The notes: a model not told the origin generated them from the sequence alone. DNA of 7,422 nucleotides from Bacillota bacterium (GCA_012510305.1 JAAZIE010000323.1:1-7422), one strand, 5' to 3'. Numbered from the stretch's first letter, positions 1-5,535 are shown. Made by a program: numbers and translations.

Positions 1-73
1 TACCGGTCCACACCTGCATTTCGAAATTCACGAAGGCGGCAAAAAAGTGAACCCGCTTCAGTTATTGAAATAA
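1..73 (+). CDS. M23 (LytM/peptidoglycan endopeptidase) family protein, C-terminal end only
   Basis: Reading from base 2, the frame gives 23 residues beginning TGPHLHFEIHEGGKKVNP, then a TAA stop at 71-73. The G-P-H-L-H-F-E block is the hallmark C-terminal H-x-H motif of M23/LytM zinc metallopeptidases, where the second His is a zinc ligand. The trailing VNP-LQLL is the usual end of the domain. Members cleave peptide cross-bridges in peptidoglycan outside the membrane, or act as catalytically inactive regulators. Only the tail is visible, so the N-terminal architecture (signal peptide, LysM or coiled coil) cannot be told. Confidence 0.85.
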   Translation, partial: TGPHLHFEIHEGGKKVNPLQLLK

Positions 74-78
74 ACCAT

Positions 79-97
79 ATCCCCGGTTTTCGGGGAT
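79..97 (+). terminator. Short hairpin after the M23 gene, possible weak terminator
   Basis: A perfect 7-bp stem (ATCCCCG / CGGGGAT) with a 5-nt loop (GTTTT) begins 5 nt after the peptidase stop codon. The position suits a terminator, but no T-run follows (next bases TGAACAGCGG). It is therefore at best a weak or factor-dependent terminator, or an mRNA 3'-end stabiliser. Confidence 0.4.
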
Positions 98-113
98 TGA
101 ACAGCGGTGCAAC

Positions 114-323
114 ATGGACTTTTCAACCGGGGCTCTCAGCGCCTGGGATCTGTTGAAGCCCTTTCTTGCCAGGCAAATGAAAACAAAGCTCGAGCAGGTC
201 TGCGTGAAACGGTTGGCCTATCACTCGGACAACGTCACCCCGGGAACCCTTTTCTTTTTTGGCACCCCGTTAAAAGAAGGCCCTGCATTGCCGGAGGCAG
301 CCTCGCTTTTTGTTGCGCGATAA
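114..323 (+). CDS. Orphan small ORF resembling a truncated Mur-ligase (MurE/MurF-type) N-terminal domain
   Basis: This ORF encodes 69 residues from ATG 114 to TAA 321-323. Its codons are GC-rich at the third position, like the neighbouring real genes, which argues that it is or was coding. An early WDLLKPFL segment is followed by the segment LAYHSDNVTPGTLFFFGTP. That matches the Mur ligase N-terminal pattern xxxDSRxVxPGxLFVAxxG of MurE and MurF, which binds the UDP-nucleotide substrate. The end (LPEAASLFVAR) could correspond to the A-x-x-x-GA-x-A-x-V part of that domain, with several residues deleted between. No ATP-binding or ligase domain follows. No good Shine-Dalgarno precedes the ATG; the nearest purine run, GGGGA at 92-96, is too far away. 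It could be a remnant of a Mur ligase, a stand-alone UDP-binding domain, or chance similarity. The family assignment rests on motif reading alone. Confidence 0.45.
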   Translation: MDFSTGALSAWDLLKPFLARQMKTKLEQVCVKRLAYHSDNVTPGTLFFFGTPLKEGPALPEAASLFVAR

Positions 324-341
324 ATAAGGTTGTGCTATTAT
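313..341 (+). promoter_or_regulatory. Probable extended -10 sigmaA promoter for the rpmE operon
   Basis: TGCTATTAT at 333-341 combines a TGn extension with a 5/6 match to TATAAT. A poor -35 (TTGCGC, 313-318) lies 17 bp upstream. Transcription would start around 348, giving a leader of about 30 nt that contains the rpmE ribosome-binding site. It overlaps the end of the small Mur-like ORF. This is called from consensus only. Confidence 0.4.
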
Positions 342-362
342 CTAGTTCTGGAAGCAAGGCTG

Positions 363-370
363 AAGGAGGT
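363..370 (+). promoter_or_regulatory. Ribosome-binding site of rpmE
   Basis: AAGGAGGT is an essentially perfect Shine-Dalgarno sequence. It lies 8 nt before the ATG at 379. A TTG at 376 is in frame immediately upstream, but the ATG gives the conventional MKKNIHP start of L31. Confidence 0.8.
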
Positions 371-378
371 GCCTGTTG

Positions 379-579
379 ATGAAAAAAAATATTCATCCCC
401 CTTATTTTCGGACGAAGCTAACCTGCGCCTGTGGAGAGTCTTTTGAAGTCGGTTCCACCAGGGAAAACCTGAGGGTGGAGATTTGTTCCAAGTGCCATCC
501 TTTCTTTACCGGCAAGCAGAAATTTATCGACACCGGTGGCAGGGTGGAGCGGTTTAAGCGGAAATATGGCCTCAAGTAA
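379..579 (+). CDS. rpmE: 50S ribosomal protein L31 (type A, zinc-binding form)
   Basis: The 66-residue product starts MKKNIHPPY and ends RFKRKYGLK, which is the full length of bacterial L31. Cysteines at residues 16, 18, 36 and 39 (CAC...CSKC) form the zinc site that defines the C+ RpmE type, as opposed to the zinc-free RpmE2 paralogue. The signature EICSKCHPFFTGKQKFIDTG is present. L31 sits at the central protuberance and bridges the two ribosomal subunits. In Bacillus the zinc form is swapped for the zinc-free form under zinc limitation. The gene leads the operon with its own promoter and strong RBS, and DUF1385 follows after 37 nt. Confidence 0.97.
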   Translation: MKKNIHPPYFRTKLTCACGESFEVGSTRENLRVEICSKCHPFFTGKQKFIDTGGRVERFKRKYGLK

Positions 580-581
580 AA

Positions 582-616
582 GCAACCGGCTCCCGGGGGT
601 TGCAGGAGGGACCGGC
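582..616 (+). other. Two mutually exclusive RNA stems over the DUF1385 ribosome-binding site
   Basis: The 37-nt rpmE-DUF1385 spacer can fold in two ways. In the first, GCAACC (582-587) pairs with GGTTGC (598-603), leaving the AGGAGG at 604-609 free. In the second, CCGG (586-589) pairs with CCGG (612-615) and CTCC (590-593) pairs with GGAG (605-608), with a 3-nt bulge, which hides the Shine-Dalgarno. The two share bases 586-587, so they compete. This may be chance in GC-rich sequence; no known riboswitch class is recognised. Confidence 0.25.
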
Positions 617-1528
617 ATGAAAAAACCCCAGTTTGTCGGCGGCCAGGCAGTTTTGGAGGGAGTGATGATGCGTCATCGCGATCAAATGGCCATCGCCTGC
701 CGGCGCAGTGACAACAGCATCGGTCTTATTTCGGAAAAGGTCACCCCTCTGGCCGCCCGTTACCCGATCCTGGGATGGCCCATCCTGAGGGGCGCGGTTA
801 TATTTTTTGAATCCCTGGTCACCGGCGTGCGCGCTCTGAACCTTTCAGCAGCTGAAGTTCTGCAGGAAGAGGGAGAAGAGATGCAGGGCTGGCAGAGTTT
901 CCTGGTGGTGCTGCTGGGGTTGGGGCTGGGGGTCGGCCTTTTCTTTATCCTGCCCACCTACCTGGCCAAGCTCGTCCCACAGGGTTTGCATCCCATCGTT
1001 CTCAACCTCATCGAGGGGCTCATCCGGTTGGCCATTTTTCTGGCCTACCTGTTTCTGGTGACCCGCTGGAACGAAATGAAGCGTTTCTTCGGTTATCACG
1101 GTGCAGAGCATAAAGCCATCTTTTGCTTCGAAGCCGGGGAACCGCTGCATGTAGAAAGGGCGCAGCGCTACAGCACTCTCCATCCCCGCTGCGGCACCAG
1201 CTTTCTGCTTATTGTCATGGTTCTGAGCATTTTACTTTTCTCCTTTTTCGGTTGGCCTTCTTTGGCACAGCGTATCGCCCTGCGGCTGCTTTTGCTGCCG
1301 CTGGTTGCGGGGATCTCCTATGAAGCGATCCGGTTAACTGCGCGCAGCAGTTTCCCCCCGCTTCGGCTCTTTGTTATCCCCGGCTTGTGGTTGCAGAGGA
1401 TGACCACGAGCGAACCCGATAACGGCCAGGTGGAGGTGGCCCTCTGCGCTCTGAAAGCGGTGCTCGATCCGGACAGAAAACAGGAGGAATACTGGGGCGG
1501 CTGCCCCGGGGGTGAAAATAATGTTTGA
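617..1528 (+). CDS. DUF1385 family (YqhQ/COG3872) integral membrane protein, predicted metal-dependent
   Basis: The product has 303 residues. The start at ATG 617 is chosen because AGGAGG (604-609) lies 7 nt before it and the protein then begins MKKPQFVGGQAVLEGVMMRH, the conserved N-terminal signature of the family. An ATG at 536 inside rpmE is in frame but would add a non-conserved extension. Further signatures are G-Y-H-G-A-E-H-K at 159-166 and LHPRCGTSF at 188-196. H161, E164, H165, H189 and C192 are candidate metal ligands. Hydrophobic segments lie near residues 94-120, 130-153, 196-214 and 220-240. The C-terminus has the usual WLQRMTTSEPD...EVAL block. The family is widespread in Firmicutes and often sits next to rpmE/prfA, but its biochemical function is not established. 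The 3' end overlaps prfA by 8 bp, suggesting coupled translation. Confidence 0.92.
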   Translation: MKKPQFVGGQAVLEGVMMRHRDQMAIACRRSDNSIGLISEKVTPLAARYPILGWPILRGAVIFFESLVTGVRALNLSAAEVLQEEGEEMQGWQSFLVVLLGLGLGVGLFFILPTYLAKLVPQGLHPIVLNLIEGLIRLAIFLAYLFLVTRWNEMKRFFGYHGAEHKAIFCFEAGEPLHVERAQRYSTLHPRCGTSFLLIVMVLSILLFSFFGWPSLAQRIALRLLLLPLVAGISYEAIRLTARSSFPPLRLFVIPGLWLQRMTTSEPDNGQVEVALCALKAVLDPDRKQEEYWGGCPGGENNV

Positions 1529-2591
1529 GAAGATGGCCCGGGCGGAGGAGCGCTACAATGAACTTACGCAGCTGCTCAGCGACCCGGAGATGCCGGCCCG
1601 CCAGGATCTATGGCAGCAGTATTCCCGTGAACTGGCCGCGCTGGCGCCGGGCATTGAACTTTATCACCGTTACAGGGGCCTGGAGCGGGAGTTGGCTGAA
1701 GCCCGCGAGCTTTTGCAGGAGGAGCAGGAGGGTGAGCTGGCCGATTTTTTGCAGGAAGAGATCACACGGCTCACCGGAGAAATAGAGCGGGTAACCGGAG
1801 AACTTCGGGAAAGCCTCCTTCCGCGGGATCCCCGCGACGAAAAAAATGTTTTCCTGGAGATCAGGGCCGGCACGGGCGGTGAGGAAGCTGCTCTTTTTGC
1901 GGCCGATCTTTTGAGGATGTACAGCCGCTACGCCGAGCGAAAAGGTTGGAAAATGGAAATTATCGATGCTCACGCTACCGATATCGGCGGCTTTAAAGAA
2001 GTGATTGCCGGGATTGAGGGTAAAGGTGTCTACCGCCGCTTGAAATATGAAAGCGGCGTTCACCGGGTTCAGCGGATTCCGGCGACCGAATCAGCGGGGC
2101 GGATCCATACCTCCGCCGCCACCGTGGCGGTGCTGCCGGAAGCCGAAGAGGTTGAAATTGAGATCAGCCCTCAGGATCTGCGCATCGATACCTATTGTTC
2201 CACGGGACCGGGCGGCCAGAGTGTGAACACGACCCAATCCGCCGTCCGGGTGACCCACCTGCCCAGCGGCCTGGTTGTGACCTGCCAGGATGAAAAATCT
2301 CAATTGCAAAACAGGGAAAAAGCGCTCCGGGTATTACGCAGCCGTCTCATGGATCACTATATTGCCGAGCAGGTAGCGGAGCAGGCTGAAGCCCGCCGTT
2401 CCCAGGTGGGCAGCGGCGATCGCAGCGAGCGCATCCGCACTTACAATTTCCCCCAAAACCGGATCACCGATCACCGCATCGGATTAACCCTGCACCAGCT
2501 GGACCTCTCTCTTGACGGGGAGATTGACGAGATTATCGACCGGCTGGCCGCCGCAACAAAGCAAAAACAGCTGAAAAATGCCGGCGGCTGA
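1521..2591 (+). CDS. prfA: Peptide chain release factor 1 (RF1)
   Basis: The 356-residue product recognises UAA and UAG stop codons in the ribosomal A site and triggers peptidyl-tRNA hydrolysis. The codon-recognition tripeptide P187-A188-T189 (in RIPATES) is the RF1 PxT form, which separates it from RF2 (SPF). The catalytic G231-G232-Q233 loop lies in STGPGGQSVNTTQSA. N-terminal helices (about 1-105) form domain 1, and the length is normal. ATG 1521 is preferred because GGGGGTGA (1507-1514) sits about 6 nt upstream. A GTG at 1512 inside that purine stretch is in frame and would add three residues. The start lies within the last codons of the DUF1385 gene and the end overlaps prmC by 14 bp, so the three genes are probably translated in sequence. 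Confidence 0.97.
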   Translation: MFEKMARAEERYNELTQLLSDPEMPARQDLWQQYSRELAALAPGIELYHRYRGLERELAEARELLQEEQEGELADFLQEEITRLTGEIERVTGELRESLLPRDPRDEKNVFLEIRAGTGGEEAALFAADLLRMYSRYAERKGWKMEIIDAHATDIGGFKEVIAGIEGKGVYRRLKYESGVHRVQRIPATESAGRIHTSAATVAVLPEAEEVEIEISPQDLRIDTYCSTGPGGQSVNTTQSAVRVTHLPSGLVVTCQDEKSQLQNREKALRVLRSRLMDHYIAEQVAEQAEARRSQVGSGDRSERIRTYNFPQNRITDHRIGLTLHQLDLSLDGEIDEIIDRLAAATKQKQLKNAGG

Positions 2592-3477
2592 GCAATACAT
2601 GAGATCGCATGGCGAGGTTACTATTGGAGAGGCCCTGCAAAGAGCCTCTTTGTGTTTAAGAGAGGCCGGCCTGGAGCGGCCGCGGGACGAGGCCGAAGCC
2701 CTGCTGATGCATCTGCTGGGGTGGGGGCGACTTGCACTTTTCCTCAAACGCTCCGCTGCTCTGCCCGGTCACATTGCCGGTGCCTTCAAGGCTGCACTTC
2801 AAAGACGTGCGGACGGCGAACCGCTCGCCTATATTACCGGCGAAAAGGAATTCTACGGGTTGAGCTTTGCCGTTAACCGGGCGGTCCTGGTACCCCGCCC
2901 CGAAACCGAGCTTCTGGTTGATGCCGCTCTCCAGTGGGCCCGCCCAAGGGAGGAGAAGATCCGGGGCGTCGATCTCGGTTGCGGCTGCGGCAACATCGCT
3001 GTGGCGTTGGCTTGCCATCTTCCGGAGGCTGCTTTTTTCGCCGCCGATCTTTCTCCGGAGGCCTTGCAGGTGGCTAGGGCCAACGCTGGGCGCCACGGTG
3101 TCCGCGACCGGATCCGGTTTGAGGAGGGTGATTACCTCGATGCTTTTGCCGGTCTGCAACCGCCGCCTCGTTTTAACCTGGTTCTTTCCAACCCGCCTTA
3201 TATCTCGAGCGGGGAGCTGAAAATCCTTCCGGCAGCGATCCGGGATTATGAGCCGCTGCTTTCACTTGACGGCGGCCCGGACGGCCTGGCTGCTTACCGC
3301 CGGATCCTGGCCCGTCTGCCTTACTTTGTAAAGCGGCCCGGTCTGCTGGTTCTGGAGATAGGCTCCACCCAGGGCGATGCCGTTCTCGCGCTTTGCCGGG
3401 AACAGCCTTTATTTCACCGGGTTGCCCTGCAAAAGGACTACCAGGGGCTGCCCCGTATTCTCACCGGGCTATTTTAA
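2578..3477 (+). CDS. prmC: Release factor glutamine N5-methyltransferase
   Basis: PrmC transfers a methyl group from S-adenosylmethionine to the glutamine of the GGQ motif in RF1 and RF2; its substrate gene prfA is directly upstream. The product is 299 residues from ATG 2578. An N-terminal helical domain (about 15-80) contains the typical IGEALQRA...EAEALLMHLLG pattern. The SAM-binding motif I is D132-LGCGCGN, and the substrate-clamping N205-P-P-Y208 follows in LVLSNPPYIS. The conserved YITGEKEFYGL and VLVPRPETE blocks are also present. An in-frame ATG at 2599 would also fit family N-termini. Neither start has a strong Shine-Dalgarno, so translation probably depends on coupling to prfA, and the start is uncertain by seven codons. 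The 3' end overlaps the 3' end of nikR on the other strand by 9 bp. Confidence 0.96.
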   Translation: MPAAEQYMRSHGEVTIGEALQRASLCLREAGLERPRDEAEALLMHLLGWGRLALFLKRSAALPGHIAGAFKAALQRRADGEPLAYITGEKEFYGLSFAVNRAVLVPRPETELLVDAALQWARPREEKIRGVDLGCGCGNIAVALACHLPEAAFFAADLSPEALQVARANAGRHGVRDRIRFEEGDYLDAFAGLQPPPRFNLVLSNPPYISSGELKILPAAIRDYEPLLSLDGGPDGLAAYRRILARLPYFVKRPGLLVLEIGSTQGDAVLALCREQPLFHRVALQKDYQGLPRILTGLF

Positions 3478-3888
3478 CTTTTCACCGGTGGAGGTAGCGG
3501 TGAGGCGGCCGTGAATAATACCCTTGATTGACAGAAGCCGGTTGGCCACCTCCTTGGCCTCACCGGCCGGCCCTTTGATCAAGAGGACCTCCAGGCAGCG
3601 GTCGTGGGCCAGGTGAACATGCATCGTCGAGACGATCAGTTCCACGTAGTGATGCTGCAGCTCCAAGAGAAGATCATTTAAGCCCCGGACATGATGATCG
3701 TAAACCAGGGTAATGGTGCCGGCGACCTCTTCATCTTCCTTGGACCATTCCATCTCCACCAGCTCATCGCGAATCAGGTCGCGAATTGCCTCCGAACGGT
3801 TGGCATAACCCTTCCGGACAATCTTTTGATCGAAGGCTTCGAGGAGATCCTGATCTATGGATACTCCGAAGCGGACCACTTGAGCCAT
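3469..3888 (-). CDS. nikR: Nickel-responsive transcriptional regulator NikR
   Basis: The product is a 139-residue, two-domain repressor. Residues 1-47 form a ribbon-helix-helix DNA-binding domain (MAQVVRFGVSIDQDLLEAFD, then NRSEAIRDLIRDEL). The rest is an ACT-like nickel-binding tetramerisation domain. H79, H90, H92 and C98 (in HHYVELI...STMHVHLAHDRCLEV) align with the four high-affinity Ni(II) ligands of E. coli NikR (H76, H87, H89, C95), so nickel sensing should be intact. The ATG at 3888-3886 follows a minus-strand AGGAGGG at 7-nt spacing; an upstream in-frame TTG (3906-3904) would swallow that RBS and is rejected. NikR normally represses nickel uptake genes when nickel is plentiful, but no nik, cbi or Ni-enzyme gene lies in the window. 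The gene is convergent with prmC and divergent from the sigma factor gene. Confidence 0.95.
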   Translation of the reverse strand: MAQVVRFGVSIDQDLLEAFDQKIVRKGYANRSEAIRDLIRDELVEMEWSKEDEEVAGTITLVYDHHVRGLNDLLLELQHHYVELIVSTMHVHLAHDRCLEVLLIKGPAGEAKEVANRLLSIKGIIHGRLTATSTGEKLK

Positions 3889-3916
3889 GCTTATCCCTCC
3901 TACCAAGCCAGTGTGT

Positions 3917-3933
3917 GCATGAAGGGCTTATGC
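3917..3933. promoter_or_regulatory. Imperfect dyad in the nikR leader, possible operator
   Basis: GCATGA (3917-3922), 5 bp, then TTATGC (3928-3933) forms an inverted repeat with one mismatched pair. It lies at or just downstream of the predicted nikR transcription start. The half site resembles the GTATGA half site known for E. coli NikR, but the spacing (5 bp rather than 16) does not fit that operator. Autoregulation is a guess. Confidence 0.2.
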
Positions 3934-3935
3934 CA

Positions 3936-3944
3936 ATTATAACA
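3936..3944 (-). promoter_or_regulatory. Extended -10 promoter of nikR
   Basis: On the minus strand the bases read TGTTATAAT, a perfect TATAAT with a TGn extension. Its start point would fall near 3929, leaving a leader of about 40 nt with the nikR RBS. No good -35 is seen, which is acceptable for an extended -10 promoter. The + strand shows CAATTA repeated 9 bp apart here (3934 and 3943). Confidence 0.5.
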
Positions 3945-4014
3945 ATTAACCCTTCTTACCGCCAGAAGATCTGTCTATGTCTAAGGGATACAGATTATGG
4001 CAATAATAGAGGTG

Positions 4015-4021
4015 AGGAGGG
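4015..4021 (+). promoter_or_regulatory. Ribosome-binding site that sets the GTG start of the sigma factor gene
   Basis: AGGAGGG sits 7 nt before GTG 4029. The open frame extends upstream to an ATG at 3786 inside antisense nikR. This RBS and the sigmaG-like N-terminus that follows it show that 4029 is the true start. Confidence 0.75.
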
Positions 4022-4028
4022 AAGAGCA

Positions 4029-4853
4029 GTGTTGCAAAATAGGGTTCAGCTCAGCGGAGTAAACACTTTCAAGCTGGCGGTGCTCACCACCGAGGAGATG
4101 AAAGAGCTGTTTCTCCGGGTGAAAAAAGGCGACTCGGGGGCCCGGGAAGCCCTGGTCAGGGGCAACCTGCGCCTGGTTCTGAGCATTCTGCAGCGTTTCA
4201 AAAACAGGGGAGAGCCGCTGGACGATCTTTTTCAGGTAGGCTGTATCGGGTTACTCAAGGCGATAGACAATTTTCAGCTGGAGCATGGGGTGAATTTTTC
4301 CACCTATGCGGTGCCGATGATTATCGGTGAGATCAAGCGGTACCTGCGCGACAACAACAGCATTCATATCAGCCGCTCCATCAAGAGCCTTTCCCACAGG
4401 GTTCTCCAGACCAGGGAAAAGCTGTTGAAAGAAAACCACCGGGAGCCGCAGATCAGCGAGATTGCCGCCGTGCTGGAGATGACTACCGAAGAGGTGGTTT
4501 TTGCCTTCAATGCCGCCCTGGAGCCTCTTTCCCTTTACGATCCCGTATTTTATGACAGCACCGATCCGGTTTGCGTGATGGATCTGATCAGCGATCAATC
4601 TGACAGCACCGAAAAATGGTTGGAGAATATCGCTCTCCAGGAGGCGCTGGAGAGGTTGGAACCCCGGGAAAAGCTGATTATCGAGGCGCGTTTCTTTGAA
4701 GGGAAAACTCAGGTCGAGATTGCCAGGAAGGTGGGGATCTCGCAGGCGCAGGTTTCCCGTATCGAAAAGGCGGCCCTGGAGATGATTCGCCGGCATTACA
4801 AGCAGGAGCCCTCACAGGAGCAGAAGCAGGATGAAAAGAGCGAGAAACAGTAA
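4029..4853 (+). CDS. sigG: Forespore RNA polymerase sigma factor, sigmaG type
   Basis: The product has 274 residues from GTG 4029. The N-terminus VQLSGVNTFKLAVLTTEEM matches the sigmaG-specific VEICGVDTSKLPVLKNEEM segment of B. subtilis and is unlike sigmaF. Core region 2 is present (GNLRLVLSILQRF from residue 45, DDLFQVGCIGLL from 65, then FSTYAVPMIIGEI). The region 4.2 helix-turn-helix ISQAQVSRIEKAA follows around 237-249. SigmaG directs late forespore transcription after engulfment. The C-terminus has a Gln/Glu/Lys-rich tail of about 20 residues beyond region 4, longer than the ~260-residue norm, and it encodes the spoIIR start region. In B. subtilis sigG follows spoIIGA-sigE; here it sits beside spoIIR, so this could be the main sigG moved or a second copy. 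Only a weak sigmaG-like promoter (GTCTA 3979-3983, AATAATA 4002-4008) is visible upstream. Confidence 0.9.
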   Translation: MLQNRVQLSGVNTFKLAVLTTEEMKELFLRVKKGDSGAREALVRGNLRLVLSILQRFKNRGEPLDDLFQVGCIGLLKAIDNFQLEHGVNFSTYAVPMIIGEIKRYLRDNNSIHISRSIKSLSHRVLQTREKLLKENHREPQISEIAAVLEMTTEEVVFAFNAALEPLSLYDPVFYDSTDPVCVMDLISDQSDSTEKWLENIALQEALERLEPREKLIIEARFFEGKTQVEIARKVGISQAQVSRIEKAALEMIRRHYKQEPSQEQKQDEKSEKQ

Positions 4854-5535
4854 AGCTATAGCTCGGGGAGCAGCCCTGCTGTTGGCGGTGCTGACCCTGC
4901 TGATTCTGCCGATTTGTAACCGGTGGAAGCGAAACAACACCGCCGCCTGGCAGGTTCAGGGCGGTGAAGACGTTATAAGGCTGCACGTGCGTGCAAGCGG
5001 AGACAGCCCGGCGGAACAGAGATTCAAGATGGCCCTGGTGGCACAGGTCCGGCGGTTTCTCTCCGACAAGGCGTTTCTCCCCGGCAAAAACTACAGCATT
5101 TACCGGGATTTTTTGCGCTGCAACCTGCCGGCGCTGGAAAAAGAACTGCAGCGGTTTGCCGGCGAGTCGGCCCAAAAGGTACCGGTAACAGTGAAGCTTT
5201 GCCGGGAACATTTCCCCCTGCGAACTTACGGACGGCGGATCTATCCCGCCGGATCATATTCCGCCCTGGTGGTCACCGTAGGTGAGGGCAGCGGTGAAAA
5301 CTGGTGGTGCCTCCTCTTCCCCCCGCTGTGTCTTCCCCCGGCAGAGATAGAAGATGAAATAGCCGTCCATGGCGAGCCCGGTTCCGGGGAATCGGTCCCG
5401 GCAACCCCCGGCACCCCCCCCCTGGAGAAGGAAGAAGCGCCTGCATCCGCTGCCTGGCAAAGCAAGATTTGGGAGCTGTTTAAGCGCCGGGGACAATCTA
5501 TCGTTGAAAAGGCGGAGCAGATCTTCTATAATTAA
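4831..5535 (+). CDS. spoIIR: Stage II sporulation protein R (SpoIIR), secreted forespore signal
   Basis: The 234-residue protein has a hydrophobic signal or anchor segment at about 11-29 (ARGAALLLAVLTLLILPIC) after a basic N-terminus. The family blocks follow: VIRLHVRASGDSPAEQ (48-63) and, after GSYSALVVTVGEGSGE, the hallmark NWWCLLFPPLC (157-167). SpoIIR is made in the forespore, exported to the intermembrane space, and activates the protease SpoIIGA, which processes pro-sigmaE in the mother cell. ATG 4831 is preceded by AGGAG (4816-4820) at 10-nt spacing and lies 23 bp inside the sigG gene, implying cotranscription. Residues about 169-205 are a Pro/Glu-rich linker whose DNA contains a run of nine C (5414-5422). 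A C-terminal helix ends the protein. The next gene starts 51 bp downstream. Confidence 0.93.
   Translation: MKRARNSKAIARGAALLLAVLTLLILPICNRWKRNNTAAWQVQGGEDVIRLHVRASGDSPAEQRFKMALVAQVRRFLSDKAFLPGKNYSIYRDFLRCNLPALEKELQRFAGESAQKVPVTVKLCREHFPLRTYGRRIYPAGSYSALVVTVGEGSGENWWCLLFPPLCLPPAEIEDEIAVHGEPGSGESVPATPGTPPLEKEEAPASAAWQSKIWELFKRRGQSIVEKAEQIFYN

Noticed and set aside
107..379. 90-residue frame from GTG 107 overlapping the Mur-like ORF and running to the rpmE start
   Set aside because: It has no RBS and no family motif, its composition is that of a shifted frame, and it runs through the rpmE promoter and RBS.
536..616. In-frame upstream ATG that would extend the DUF1385 protein into rpmE
   Set aside because: The conserved family start (MKKPQFVGGQAV) and the AGGAGG at 604-609 both point to ATG 617.
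1608..2063. 151-residue minus-strand frame opposite prfA
   Set aside because: It is antisense to the conserved RF1 gene, with no RBS and no recognisable domain.
3483..3490. CACCGGTG palindrome near the prmC-nikR junction as a bidirectional terminator
   Set aside because: It is a perfect 8-bp palindrome with no loop and no flanking T-run, inside the nikR coding sequence.
3786..4028. Open frame extending the sigma factor upstream across nikR
   Set aside because: The added residues are antisense to nikR and unlike any sigma factor. RBS 4015-4021 with GTG 4029 gives the normal sigmaG N-terminus.
4759..4786. Possible sigmaF promoter for spoIIR inside sigG (GTATC, 14 bp, GGAGATGAT)
   Set aside because: It lies in conserved region 4.2 coding sequence, has mismatches in both boxes and slightly short spacing. 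Chance is more likely.
4251..4796. 181-residue minus-strand frame opposite sigG
   Set aside because: It is the mirror of a strongly conserved sigma factor gene, with no motif and no RBS.
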